64,000 nt of DNA from Zea mays. Its lineage: Eukaryota; Streptophyta; Magnoliopsida; Poales; Poaceae. The notes beneath the pieces were generated by a model. The model ran no database searches, was not told the DNA's origin, and saw nothing but the letters and a program-made list of their open reading frames with translations. Numbering within the stretch: position 1 is the first letter of the stretch; the number at the start of each line of letters is the position of its first letter. The position numbers and the translations under genes are program-made. The stretch lies in the NCBI RefSeq assembly GCF_902167145.1, contig NC_050104.1, positions 95,739,849 through 95,803,848 on the forward strand. The letters run 5' to 3'. Shown here one piece after another: positions 41,764 through 53,107 of this stretch.

Positions 41764-44113
41764 ATGGGTGATAGACGTGATTGGATGTATGAAGGTTTCA
41801 ATAAGGGTGGGTGTCACACAAGTGAATGGTTTGCCAAGACTCAGATGTTTCTGGACCATGCAGCTGCTTTGTCACAAATAGATAATATTAGGTATCCTTA
41901 CAATAAATGTAGAAATATGATGAGCCACACGAAGAGTCAGGTCATACTACACCTGTGCTCACATGGTTTCGTGCCAGGCTATAAGGTCTAGTATCTCCAT
42001 GGGGAGTCACGCCTTGAACGAGCAGCATAAGTAGAAGTTGATGACGGTGAAGATGTTGATAGGATGGACCAGATGCTTGAGGATCTGCAGCCTGAATTGG
42101 CCCCAGATCATCATGATTCACCTACACCAGAGGTTCAGAAGTTCTTCGACCTTCTCAAAGCGTCAGAAGAGCCTCTTCACGGGCACACCGATGTGACCGT
42201 TCTCAAATTCGTGACCCGACTGATGTCAATCAAGTCCAAGTTTGCATTCTCTATTAATTGTTACAAAGAGCTCGTGAATTTGATTAGCGAGGTTCTTCCT
42301 ACGGGTCATAAGATGCCCAAAGACATGTACCAGTCCAAGAAATTGCTTGAAGGTCTTGGTATGGAGTATGAGAAGATTGATGTTTGCTAGGACAACTGCA
42401 TGCGATTTTGGAAGGAACATGGCATAGAGCAGAAATGCTTAAAATGTGGCAAATCAAGGTACGTGGAGCTTGTAAATGAAGATGGGGAGAAGATGGTGAC
42501 AAAGGTTGCACATAAACAACTTTGGTACATGCCTCTCACTCCTAGAGTGAAACGTTTGTTTCTCTCGAGAAAGACCGCTATGCACATGAGGTGGCATAAA
42601 GATTGTACAGACGGACAAGATGGGTTAATGGTGCACCCGTAAGATGCTAATGCATGGAAGGCTCTTGACAACTTTGATCCAAAGTTTGCTAGTGATGTAA
42701 GAAACATTCGTATCGGCTTGGCAACTGATGGTTTCACGCCTTTCAATATGACCGCTGCATCGTATTCATGTTGGCATGTCATTGCCATACCGTACAACCT
42801 TCCACTTTCTCTTTACATGAAATATGAGTTTATGTTCTTATGTCTTGTTATACCTAGGCTTGAGCATCCTGGTGTACGCATGAATGTGATGCTTCAACCT
42901 CTGATTGAAGAGTTAAAGAAGCTACGAGAAGGGTTGGAAGCCTATGACTGCTTCAAGGTGTAGATATTCTATCTCCGGTTATGTATCTGTTCTCAGTTCA
43001 TGATTTTATGGCGCATGGTATTTTCTTTGGATGGAGCGTGCATGATAGATTGACATGTCCTTATTGTGGTCAAGATACAGATTGTTTTCGTCTTAGTGCT
43101 GGTGGCAAGATATGTTACATTGATTGCCATAGATGTTTTCTACCCTTGAATCACCCCTTCAGAAGGCAGAGAAAGGAGTTTAGGAAGGGCACCATCGTCA
43201 CGAAGGGACTGCCCAAGTGACGTAGTGGGATAGAAATTACAGAAGAGCATAGGAAACTTGCCCTATACGAGAGTGGGAAAAGGTATCAAGGTTTTGGTGA
43301 GGAGCATGACTGGACTCACATATGTGGCTTGTGGGAGCTTCCTTATGCTAAGTCATTGATTCTGATGCACAACATCGACGTGATGCATCAACAGAGTAAC
43401 TTTTGCCAAGACCTCATAAATACATGCATGGATTTTCTGGATAAAATGAAAGACAATGACAAGGCACGCATGGACTTAGCAGTGATATGTGATCGTCCAA
43501 CCCAAGTGCTTAGAGAAAATGGAGGCAAACCAAAAGTTGATTATTATCTGAAACCTAAGCAACAAAATGAAGTGATGAAGTGGATAAAGGATATGAAATT
43601 CCACGATGGTTATGCTTCTGGTTTTAGAAGATCTATGAATTTGAAGACAATGAAGATGAAGGGGCTAAAGAGCCATGACTTCCACATAATTATGGAAGGC
43701 TCGTGCCGGTAATGTTTCGTGGGTACGTTTCTGATGCTGTGTGGAAAACGTTAGCTGAAGTTAGCTATTTCTACAAACAACTGTGTGCTAAAAAATCAGA
43801 AGAGATGTGATGGAGCAGCTAGAGAAAGAGGCATCAGTGCTTTTGTGCAAATTGGAAAAAATATTCCCACCTGGTTTCTTCAATCCTATGCAACATCTCA
43901 TTATACATCTTCCATATGAAGCTAAGGTTGGTGATCCTATTCAGTACAGGTGAATGTTTCATATAGAAAGACAATTAAAGAAGCTTAGAGCAATGGTGGG
44001 CAATAAGGCAAGAGTTGAAGGATGTATTGTGGAACAATTTAAACTGAAGAAGGTAGCACACTTCACAAGTTGTTACTTTGCAGAAGAACATAATGTATTT
44101 GCTCGAAAGAAGA
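41764..44113 (+). pseudogene. CACTA transposase (TNP2-like), first part, broken
   Basis: The transposase-associated domain (RRDWMYEGFNKGGCHTSEW) begins near an ATG at 41764. The frame to 42963 has several in-frame stops (41989, about 42028, 42388, 42640) and contains the TNP2 core: FWKEHGIEQKCLKCGKSRY, IRIGLATDGFTPFN and LEAYDCF. Another frame continues at 42981 with HDRLTCPYCGQDTDCFRL and GKICYIDCHRCFLPLNHPFR (stop at 43218). Further conserved blocks are WELPYAKSLILMHNIDVMH and, in a third frame, IERQLKKLRAMVGNKARVEG. The reading ends at codon AAG where the chromovirus is inserted. It would cut and paste the transposon, but it is inactive. Confidence 0.88.
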
Positions 44114-47046
44114 TGTCACACCCGGTTTTAGAAGGCAAACCGAATGCGAACCATGTACGTGCCAGGATCAGCAATTCACGTACACAGCAGTTACATAACT
44201 GGACATCATCACACAGTGCTCAAATAATAACATAAAAGGGTAATAATAGTCGATTACATCATATGTCTGAGACATCCACATAGTCTTTACATTAATCAAA
44301 GTGAGGAAAAGAAATGTAGATACGCGCGGCCTTCACAGGCAGTCGATTGGGGGTTGCTGCTAACCCACGCCTAAAACTCGTCGTAATCTTAGAACTCCTG
44401 GAAGTCTCCTTCCACGGCTTCATCTTCTCCAGAGCAGTGGTTGCAATGCTGACAACCTAGGGAGGGGGTGGGTTTGGTGTGTAGAGCAAGGGTGAGTACA
44501 CATCAACATACTCAGCAAGTGTCTTGTTTGGCTGTAGTGGACTAGCTTTATGTGGGGATAAGTCGAGCAGTTGCTTTTAGTTGGTCAGATTATTATTACT
44601 AGTAGAGAAAGCCAAGTTTTAGAATTAACCCACGTTATTAACCCAAATGTACCCTTTCCAAATGGAAAGAATACCACTTACCATCATCAGAGTCAATGCC
44701 AAAACCAACATTCTCATCACCACCTGTAATCCGAACATCTCTGAACAAGTATCACTAATCAATGGAGCTCCCTTGGCCGCTCATAACCGCGAGCACGACT
44801 GATATATCAGTTTTCATACACTCTATAGAGGTTGCACACTTTACCCACAAGCCGTGATTCCCTTTCTGCCCGGAGATCATGACTCTCCATTGATCACTAT
44901 CAAGGTGACCCAGCAGGGTTTCACTACGTAGCCTTTACAAAGATTCCCCGGGGCTGTAGCCGCCCGTTAGGTTTCCTAAATGCACCACACTCCTTCCCAA
45001 GGGGCGAACCAAACTTGGCAGAGCGAGCCGCATACACCGAGCCCCATTAACGGCACGACGGCTAAGCGAACTACACCCCGGTTCCTCTAATTATTCAGCT
45101 AAGGGTGTCCCACTCCACCCTCATGGTTGCACTATTTTCCCGGGCGGTCATCCAACGAACATGTCCTTACGGAGAGGCACTCGAGAAACCGCTCGAGCCC
45201 CCATAAATGCCACAAGTATAACATCATAATAAGGAGGGAAACAACGTATCATTGATAAATCTCATCATGTTCATTGATTAGTGTTGAGCAATAGCATAAA
45301 GCTAAACAATAATAATCCAACCCAAATAGGTAAACAAGGACATGGATAACAAAAGCTAGTCAAACCTTAGGTATAACTGTGTAAATGCGTGAAGTGAATT
45401 ATAGAATTTATTGGACAAAGATAGGTCAAGGGACACTTGCCTTCACCAACCGACTGATGCTCAGGGTCTTCACCTGCAACTCCTTCGGACTCCACCAATT
45501 GACCGTTATCTATACGAGTTCAAATATACATTCCACACATTTAATACAAAAGAACAGTACACCATACAATGGAATGCAATAATCAAACAGACGTTCAACG
45601 CGGGGCTCGCAATTACGGTTAAGCGAGAAAGAGGAAATGACGGTCAAGTCTACGGTCGAGAAGCGATCACGTTACATAATTATAAATTAAACCACTCGTT
45701 TAACAGAAGGGTATTAATTTGGCCACTGCGTTTAGCATAAAGTAAGGTCATGTTCCACATTTAATCATTATAATCAGATAAAGGTGAATTAAAGGGAGTG
45801 GTCGCATGGCGCAACGAACGATGCAACATTTAAATTGAATTAAGAAATAAACGACTCGCCGCGCGACAGAGCACGCAATGAGATTCTTGCATTAATTATA
45901 GATAAACGTTAAGCGCCGCGCGACGAAACGCACGACGACATTACGTCAACATAACTGAATTTAATAAAGACGAATATAGAATGAACCATCGCGCGGCGAA
46001 GCGCACGACGCAGCACATCGACTAAACTAAAATTAAAATAGATTAAGACGAGGGTTGAACGCCGCGCGACTACGGTCGCACGCGCGAGAGCACGCTACGC
46101 GTGCCAAGGGCACGGGAACCGTGTAGACGCGCGGGGTGCGAGGCCGCCGGGGCACGGGCTCGGGCAGGGTAGGGGCGCGCGAGGGCGCGGTCGGGGGCAC
46201 AGCTGGGGGCACGGCCAGGGCGCGACCGAGGGCGCGGCAGGGCACGGCCAAGCGCGGCCAGGGCGCGGGGGCGGGACGCGGCCGCCTGCGCGTAGGGCCG
46301 GGGCGCGGCCGGGGAGGGCTCGCCGGGGAGGGGCACGTCGGGGAGGGGGCTCGCCAGGGAGGGGCACGCCGGGGAGGGGGCTCGCCGGGGAGGGGGCGCG
46401 CCGGGGAGGGGCTCGCCAGGGAGGGGCCGCAGCGGGGAGGGGAGGGCGCGCGGGCAGGGCCACGCATGGAGGAAGAAAGGGAGGGGGAGGGAGAGAGAGG
46501 GAGAGGGAGAGGGAAGGGGAGGGGAAGCTCACCTCGGGGATCCAAACTCCGACGATCACCGTCTCCAAACCCTAGGGCGCCACGGGAAGAGAGAGAGAGA
46601 GGTGGGAGAGGGAGAGGGAAGTTGCTGCGCGGGTGAAATCAAATGAGAGAAAGAGACCAGGGGAGGGGGGTGCGCGCAATGGGGCAGGGGCGCTAGGGGC
46701 GCACGGGCCGATTTGGGCCGGACCGGGCTGGGCTGGGCCGAGTCACACCACGGGTCAAAACCCACGACACGCACAACCACCAATCGGAATCCGATCGCGA
46801 ACCGAAATCCGAAATGGGACGAGATGAACACGCGACTAACCACGACATCAGACAAAGAAATATGCTTCAGCATGATGCAACACCCATGACATTTAGGTTT
46901 TTGTTTACACATGACACAGAAACCCGTCACTACATTGCTTTGAAATTGGGAAGAAGGAGCGAAACGAGAAAAGGAAAGAGAGTAACGCCTGAATTTGGTG
47001 AGTAAAAAGAAGAAAAAATTCTACCCCCTAAATTCAGGGCGTTACA
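44114..47046 (-). mobile_element. 3' LTR of chromovirus element F
   Basis: The 2933-bp LTR reads TGTAACGCCCTGAATT...GGGTGTGACA on the minus strand. It pairs with 60658-63614 over its whole length with small indels. The GC-rich reading frames at about 46030-46640 come from a minisatellite and are not genes. Confidence 0.93.
46310..46430. repeat. GC-rich minisatellite in the 3' LTR of element F
   Basis: Units of about 19-20 bp containing ctcgccggggaggggcacg and variants repeat about six times. The other LTR has the same region at about 62865-62975 with a slightly different arrangement. Confidence 0.85.
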
Positions 47047-47062
47047 AACCTATCCACCTTAA
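47047..47062 (-). other. Polypurine tract of element F
   Basis: The minus strand reads aaggtggatagg followed by tt directly before the 3' LTR start TGTAACGCC. Confidence 0.55.
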
Positions 47063-47082
47063 AAGAATCTCGCCCTCAAGAT

Positions 47083-48534
47083 TTAAGGTTGGCCAGCAAA
47101 GAGTTCAGGGTACTTGGCCATCAGATCATCTTCACGCTCCCAGGTTGCTTCTTCCTCAGAGTGGTGACTCCATCTGACTTTGCACATTCTGATAGTCTTC
47201 CTCCGGGTGACTCTGTCTGCAGTCTCAAGAATCTGCGCTGGCTTCTCTATGTAGGTCAAGTCCTCCTGGACCTCCAGACCTTCCACTGGCAACTGCTCTT
47301 CTGGCACACGCAGACACTTCTTCAATTGAGACACAAGAAACATCATGCACTGCGGACAAGCCTTCTGGCAAACTGAGCTGATAGGCCACTTCTCCACGCC
47401 TTGCGAGAATCTGATACGGACCAACATAGCGGGGCGCTAGCTTGCCTTTGACTCCAAATCTTCTGACTCCTCTGATAGGCGAAACCTTCAAATAGACGAA
47501 GTCACCGACTTCGAAACTTAGCTCTCTCCTTCTTGTGTCCGCATAACTTTGCTGCCTTGATTGCGCTATCTTCAGATTCTCCCGAACCATCTTGATGTTC
47601 TCTTCAGCTTCAAGCAAAATGTCCGGCCCAAACACTTGCTTTTCTCTAGGCTGATCCCATTGCAGTGGAGTTCTACAACTCCTCCCATAAAGCGCCTGAA
47701 ATGGTGACATCTTCAAGCTGGCCTAGTAACTGTTGTTATAGGAGAACTCTTCATAAGGCAACCTCTTGTCCCATCCGGACTGATCTTGTAACGCACAAGC
47801 TCTCAACATGTCTTCGAGGATTTGATTAGTTCTCTCGGTCTGACCATCTGTCTGCGGATGATAAGCTGAACTGAAATTCAGATGTGTACCCAAGGCTTCA
47901 TGCAACTGTTGCTAGAAATGAGAGGTGAACTGTGTTCCTCTATCTGACACTATCTTCTTTGGCACACCATGAAGACAAACGATCCAAGACATGTACAACT
48001 CTGCCAATACTGCACTGCTGTAGTTGGTCTTGACGGGTATGAAGTGGGCTGACTTGGTTAAGCGGTCCACCACTACCCAAATGAAATCGTAGCCGGCTCG
48101 AGTGCGAGGCAATCCAACTATGAAGTCCATACCGATTTCATCCCATTTCCACTGAGGAATTCGCAACGGTTGCAACAATCCAGCTGGTCTCTGGTGTTCT
48201 GCCTTGATCCGTCGACAACTATCACACATAGCCACATGCTCTGCGATTTCCCTCTTCATTCTGTACCACCAGAATTTCTTCTTCAGATCTTGATACATCT
48301 TCTCACTTAAGCTGTCTCATGAGCTTCCTTGAGGATCAATTCCCAAATAGACTGGACATTGGGAACACACAAGCAGTCTTTGAACCATATCACACCTTCT
48401 GCATCTTCCCGAAAGTCTTTGCCTCTGCCGTCTAGAACAAGTCGCCGGATTTCACTGATCTTCTCATCATTCTTCTGTGCTTCTTTGATTTCCCGCTCTA
48501 AGGTGGGTTCTAACTCAACCGTTACTCCTCGCAT
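47083..48534 (-). pseudogene. pol: Chromovirus integrase with chromodomain (broken)
   Basis: On the minus strand, after a linker (48307-48534), the zinc-binding and core region reads MYQDLKKKFWWYRMKREI, CDSCRRIKAEHQRPAG, then the catalytic Asp in GMDFIVGLP, Asp in IVSDRGTQF and Glu in QTERTNQ. In-frame stops occur at 47912 and about 47720, and a frameshift follows near the sequence LPEGLSAVHDV. The last frame (47083-47427) ends with RWSHHSEEEATWEREDDL, a chromodomain. Chromodomains steer integration of this clade toward marked chromatin. Confidence 0.88.
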
Positions 48535-48546
48535 ATTATTCAGAAA

Positions 48547-49883
48547 TCAGAGACTCAACCTGTCAAACTCTTTGGCCAACTCATAAGGCATCGAATGAGC
48601 GGCCATCATATTGACTTGACTCTTCCTGCTCAAAGCATCTGCCACTACGTTCGCTTTGCCTGGATGGTAATGAATCTCCAATTCATAGTCTTTAATAAAC
48701 TCTAACCATCTTTGTTGCCTCATATTCAGTTCTAACTGAGTGAATATATACTTCAGACTCTTGTGGTCTGTGTAAACATCACATTTCTGCCCATACAGAT
48801 AGTGCCTACATGTCTTCAGTGCGTGAACCACTGCTGCCAACTCTAGGTCATGGATTGGGTAATTCTTCTCATGAACCTTCAGCTGTCGGGACGAGTAAGC
48901 CACAACTCTTCCCTCTTGCATCAGCACGCATCCCAGACTAGTGTAACAAGCGTCGCAATACACCGAGAAGGGCTTGTGCACATCAGGCAAGACTAAGACA
49001 TGCGCTGTAGTCAACTTCTCTTTCAGCGCTTCGAAGGCCTCTTGACATTTCTGGGTCCACTTGAACTCAACTTTGTTGCCTAGCAAAGCTGTCATTGGTT
49101 TCGCAATCTTCGAAAACCCTTAAATGAATCGCCGATAATATCCAGCCATTCCAATGAAGCTCTTGATTCCTCCAGCATCTGTTGGCGCTTTCCAGTTCAG
49201 AATGTCTGCCACTTTCTTTGGATCCACAACCAATCCTTCTTTGTTGATTATGTGACCCAAGAACAGGACTTCATCAATCCAGAATTCACACTTGCTCAAC
49301 TTTGCATACAGCTGGTGCTCTCGCAATCTTTGCAATACCATCCTCAGATGCTCCGCATGCTCTTCTTCGCTTTGAGAATATATGAGAATATCTTCAATAA
49401 ATACCACCACAAACTTGTCAAGATAATCCATGAATACACTGTTCATCAGATTCATGAAGAAGGCTGGTGCATTTGTTAGACCGAAAGACATCACAGTGAA
49501 CTCATACAACCCATACTTGGTAATGAATGCCGTCTTCGGAATGTATGAGGGTCGGATCCTAGGCTGATGATAACCTGACCTTAGATCTATCTTTGAAAAC
49601 ACGCTGGCTCCTCTTAACTGGTCAAACAGATCTTCTATTCTGGGCAAGGGGTACTTGTTCTTGATTGTGACCTCATTCAGAGCTCGATAATCGATACACA
49701 TCCTTCTGGTGCCATCTTTCTTCTCCACAAATAGACAGGAGCGGCCCAAGGCGAGGTGCTTGGCCAGATGTATCCTTTCTCTGACAGCTCATCGATTTGC
49801 TTCTTAAGCTCAACCAACTCTGGTCCAGATACTCTGTAAGCTCTCTTAAAAATGGGGGCGGTTTCAGGAAGAAGCTCTATGGC
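48547..49883 (-). pseudogene. pol: Chromovirus reverse transcriptase and RNase H (broken)
   Basis: RT resumes right after the nested zeon element (ELLPETAPIFKRAYRVS). A one-base loss near 49740 changes the frame at SPWAAPV. The next frame has [33 protein letters not shown] and SFGLTNAPA. The active site reads FIEDILIYS where FIDDILIYS is expected, so one catalytic Asp is Glu (codon at 49393-49395). A TAA at 49120-49122 separates it from RNase H in the same frame, which shows [32 protein letters not shown] and [10 protein letters not shown]. It is inactive. Confidence 0.9.
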
Positions 49884-50573
49884 TGTTGGGGGCCTTCGGC
49901 TTCTGAAGGTCCTCAAAAACATGATTTGACAATGTTTTCCAAGTGAAATATGTGAACAGGTATCTTCGGATTCGGATCATGAGCATACAGAGCATGGTCA
50001 GGACGAAGCCTGAGCGAGACGAAAGATGATTATGACGAAGGACAAGGTGATCACGAAGTTGTGCGCAGGAAAGCTTCGACATGACAGTAGAAAAGGGGAA
50101 CCGACTTAAAGATGAAAAGGCAAATTAGACCTCGAAGAATTACTATAAAGTTATTAGCAAATATAAAGGGCATGAATGTAATTTTACATGGGCTGCGCCC
50201 CTTGCCTATAAATAGATGAACAGTACTCCCGTACTGTTCACGCTGACTGGGCATTCGCTTTTTGCATCACACTTGTACCCTTGCTTTCCTTCAAACCGAA
50301 GGTACATCTATAATTTGTTATTGTGAATATGGTAATGCAAATAAAAATAAATTGATAATAATGTTTAAATGTTTATGTTATTTTTCGTATTTCGTATATG
50401 AATTCTTCCTCATCATTTATTGTGCTTATGAAGGTTTTTCCTTCACAACCTTCGTCCGGAATTCATTATATCCGAAGGGAAATAATGTCTCGAAGGACGA
50501 AGGACTTTAACATTTAACACTTTTTATTTTGCCTTGTTCTTAACTCTTAGCATTTGAGAACAAGTCCCCAACA
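49884..50573 (+). mobile_element. 5' LTR of zeon-like element G
   Basis: This LTR runs from tgttgggg to ccccaaca and pairs with 56553-57243. A TATAAATA box lies at 50207-50214. Confidence 0.95.
50207..50214 (+). promoter_or_regulatory. TATA box in 5' LTR of element G
   Basis: tataaata in the context cttgcctataaatagatgaa is also present in the 3' LTR at 56876-56883. Confidence 0.65.
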
Positions 50574-50574
50574 T

Positions 50575-50591
50575 TGGCGCCCACCTCCGGT
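50575..50591 (+). other. Primer binding site of element G
   Basis: tggcgcccacctccggt starts one base after the LTR end. I did not assign the tRNA. Confidence 0.75.
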
Positions 50592-50647
50592 GAACTCACT
50601 TCCACTTTTTGAGTTTCGAACACCTTCGGCAAGCATAGACCTTCGTC

Positions 50648-52230
50648 ATGCCGCCAAAGAAAGCTTCAGCAACAGGGGCTGCAGCTCTGCAACCGTTGGA
50701 CCCCAACCAGGAGACCCTCTCACTTCGGGAGGCCCGAAGCCAAAAGAGGAAGGCCACCAGTCCAATGCCTCAGGAGGACGAATTGGATCAAGAGATCAGA
50801 GATATGGAAATGCTCCATCAGCAGGTGCAAAGGAAGAAGGAAAAGATGGCTAGGCTAGCTGACCTGCAAAGGCAGATAGATGAAGCCTCTGAAGAAGTTC
50901 GTCATCTTACTCAAGATGAGCAGTACCGAAGGCCCCAACACAGAGAGCTTCATCAGGAGGGCTTCTTCAACGAAGATGACTGGTATGAGAATTTCCATCA
51001 TGGAAATTTTGCTTTTGATGATGCTTCTCCTCTGTCAGCAGAACTGCAGGCTACACCTTGGCCTCCATCCTACAAGCCACCTCAACTCCCCATGTACGAC
51101 GACCACTCAGATCCGAAGCAGTTTTTGATGAGCTACGAAGCAACAATATCTTCCTATGGTGGCAATACTGCAGTCATGGCGAAGTCTTTCGTCATGGCTG
51201 TCAAGAATGTTGCACAAACCTGGTACTCCTCCCTTCGGCCAGGAACAATCACATCATGGCAGAAGCTGAAGGATATGCTGATCACCAGTTTCCAAGGGTT
51301 TCAAACGAAGCCGGTCACTGCTCAAGCCTTATTCCAGTGCACCCAAGATCACGAAGAATATCTTCAGGCGTATGTCCGAAGATTCTTACGCCTGAGGGCA
51401 CAAGCGCCAACAGTACCCAATGAAATTGTCATTGAGGCCATGATTAAGGGGCTTCGGCCGGGACCTTCAGCCCAATACTTTGCCAGGAAACCCCCTCAAA
51501 CTCTGGAAAAATTGCTTCAGAAGATGGATGAATACATTCGCGCTGACAATGACTTTCGATAGAGAAGGGAGGAAGCTTACAGATTCTCTGAAATAGCGAG
51601 GGGCTTCGGAGGGAGGTTTCATCCTAGACATGTCAGATCGATTCATTCCACTCAGACTGATGACAGGGGAAGCCAGTAGCAGAGGCCGCAATATTCCTCC
51701 CAGGCTTCCCAGGCGCTTTGGGGCAGCAGCAGAGTTATTCTCGGCCTCCCGCTCCAAGGGGCAGAGGTGCCAGGGGCTTCGGAGGAAGATTTGGGGATCA
51801 ACCAAGGAAAATTTATTGCCTATTCTATGGTGAGGACAAGGGCCACACCACCAGGATGTGCCATGTCACCATCCAGAAACAAAAAGAAATAGCAGAAGCT
51901 GCAGCCCAACAGACCCAGCCAAAGCAAGTCATGCATACCGCTTCGTACCACTCGCCTTATATCCCAGAGTATGTGGGTAACCACCCTACAACTTCTGTTC
52001 TTCGGCAAGTCAATCTCAGGCATCTTGGCAACAGCTTCCACCTCCACCACCAATGCAACGAGGCCAGCAGCCAGAAGGGAGTCAGCATACTCAACACCAA
52101 CGAGACTTCAGAGAAGAGTCCGAAGCTCGCACAGTCAATAGTACTGTGCCAGAATCGAAGCACATTTATTGACAAATATCCTACCTCGACATCAGTTTTT
52201 GCATTCAGTATCATTTTCTTTTTAATAAGG
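50648..52230 (+). pseudogene. gag: Zeon-like gag (broken after the capsid domain)
   Basis: ATG at 50648 opens 304 codons starting MPPKKASATG. A coiled-coil region is rich in Glu, Lys and Gln at about residues 50-95. The retrotransposon gag core has PMYDDHSDPKQFLMSYEAT, QTWYSSLRPGTITSW and the block ending YVRRFLRLRAQAPTVP. A TAG at 51560-51562 and further stops follow. After a frame change between about 51625 and 51718 comes an Arg/Gly-rich region, a knuckle-like segment YCLFYGEDKGHTTRMCH (second Cys replaced by Tyr) and a conserved tail, HTASYHSPYIPEYVGN. Gag of this type packages the RNA in particles made with a partner element. Confidence 0.85.
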
Positions 52231-53107
52231 AACAATTATTGAAAGTCTAAGTGTTTTTGTCGTTTTCAATTTCTTGTAATAGCTTCGCCTTTGCTATAGT
52301 ACAAGTATACCTTCTCCACAGAATAACGGAGTCCAAAAAGTTGCCGAAGCATAAGAACTTATGGTCACGGGGTGAATCTTCGAAATAACAAAAAGTCGTT
52401 CCTAAGGGAGCGCAGCGTAAGTTTTCTGCTCAAAAGTCGTTCCGAAGGGAATGCAGAGCTTACAGCGAAAAATAAACGCTGATTCCGCTGAAAGTAAAAG
52501 GCGAAGAAGCTCCTAAGGGAGGCTTACAGCGAAAAATAAACGCTGATTCCGCTGAAAGTAAAAGGCGAAGAAGCTCCTAAGGGAGGCTTACAGCGAAAAA
52601 TAAACGCTGATTCCGCTGAAGTAAAAAGCGAAGAAGCTCCTAAGGGAGGCTTGCAGTGAAAAAACGTCGATCTTCGGCAAATATCATTTTGCATAACATC
52701 ACATCATCACATCATTTGCATATCATAACATCATACTTCATATTGCATCAATGACGCAAGAAGGGGGTTTCAGTGTTGATATTCGAAGATTGTTTCGAAG
52801 AAATAGTGCCAGGGCACAAAAATAGTTATTGAAGAACTATACCTTCGTCAAACTCTGAAATGAAAAGATCTATTGGTTACTGATTTTATGAGGATTGGAT
52901 GTTTTTATGAAAACACGGATATTATTTACGAGCATGAAAAGAAGGGAAGGTGTTTTTTCGCCGAAGGCTCAAAAACGGTATGTATGTGAAGTTTCATGCA
53001 TCGTAAAGAATAGAACCATAAATAGCTTATATATTGCATTCAAAGTTACAAAATATTACACATGTTCCTCAACAAACATTACATTCTAAATGTTTTTACA
53101 ATAGCAT
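52231..53107. other. Non-coding region between gag and antisense gene of element G
   Basis: Apart from the 64-bp tandem repeat nothing coding is recognised. The part at 52690-53100 is AT-rich and could hold the 3' end of the antisense transcript. Confidence 0.5.
52458..52648 (+). repeat. Three tandem copies of a 64-bp unit in element G
   Basis: Units starting gcttacagcgaaaaataaac lie at 52458, 52522 and 52586, with a partial fourth from 52649. They are nearly identical. A related phrase (gtcgttcctaagggagcgcag) precedes them. They sit between gag and the antisense gene. Confidence 0.9.

Noticed and set aside
46033..46636. Arg/Gly/Pro-rich reading frames (also 62656-63218)
   Set aside because: They coincide with the GC-rich minisatellite of the chromovirus LTR and occur in several frames on both strands.
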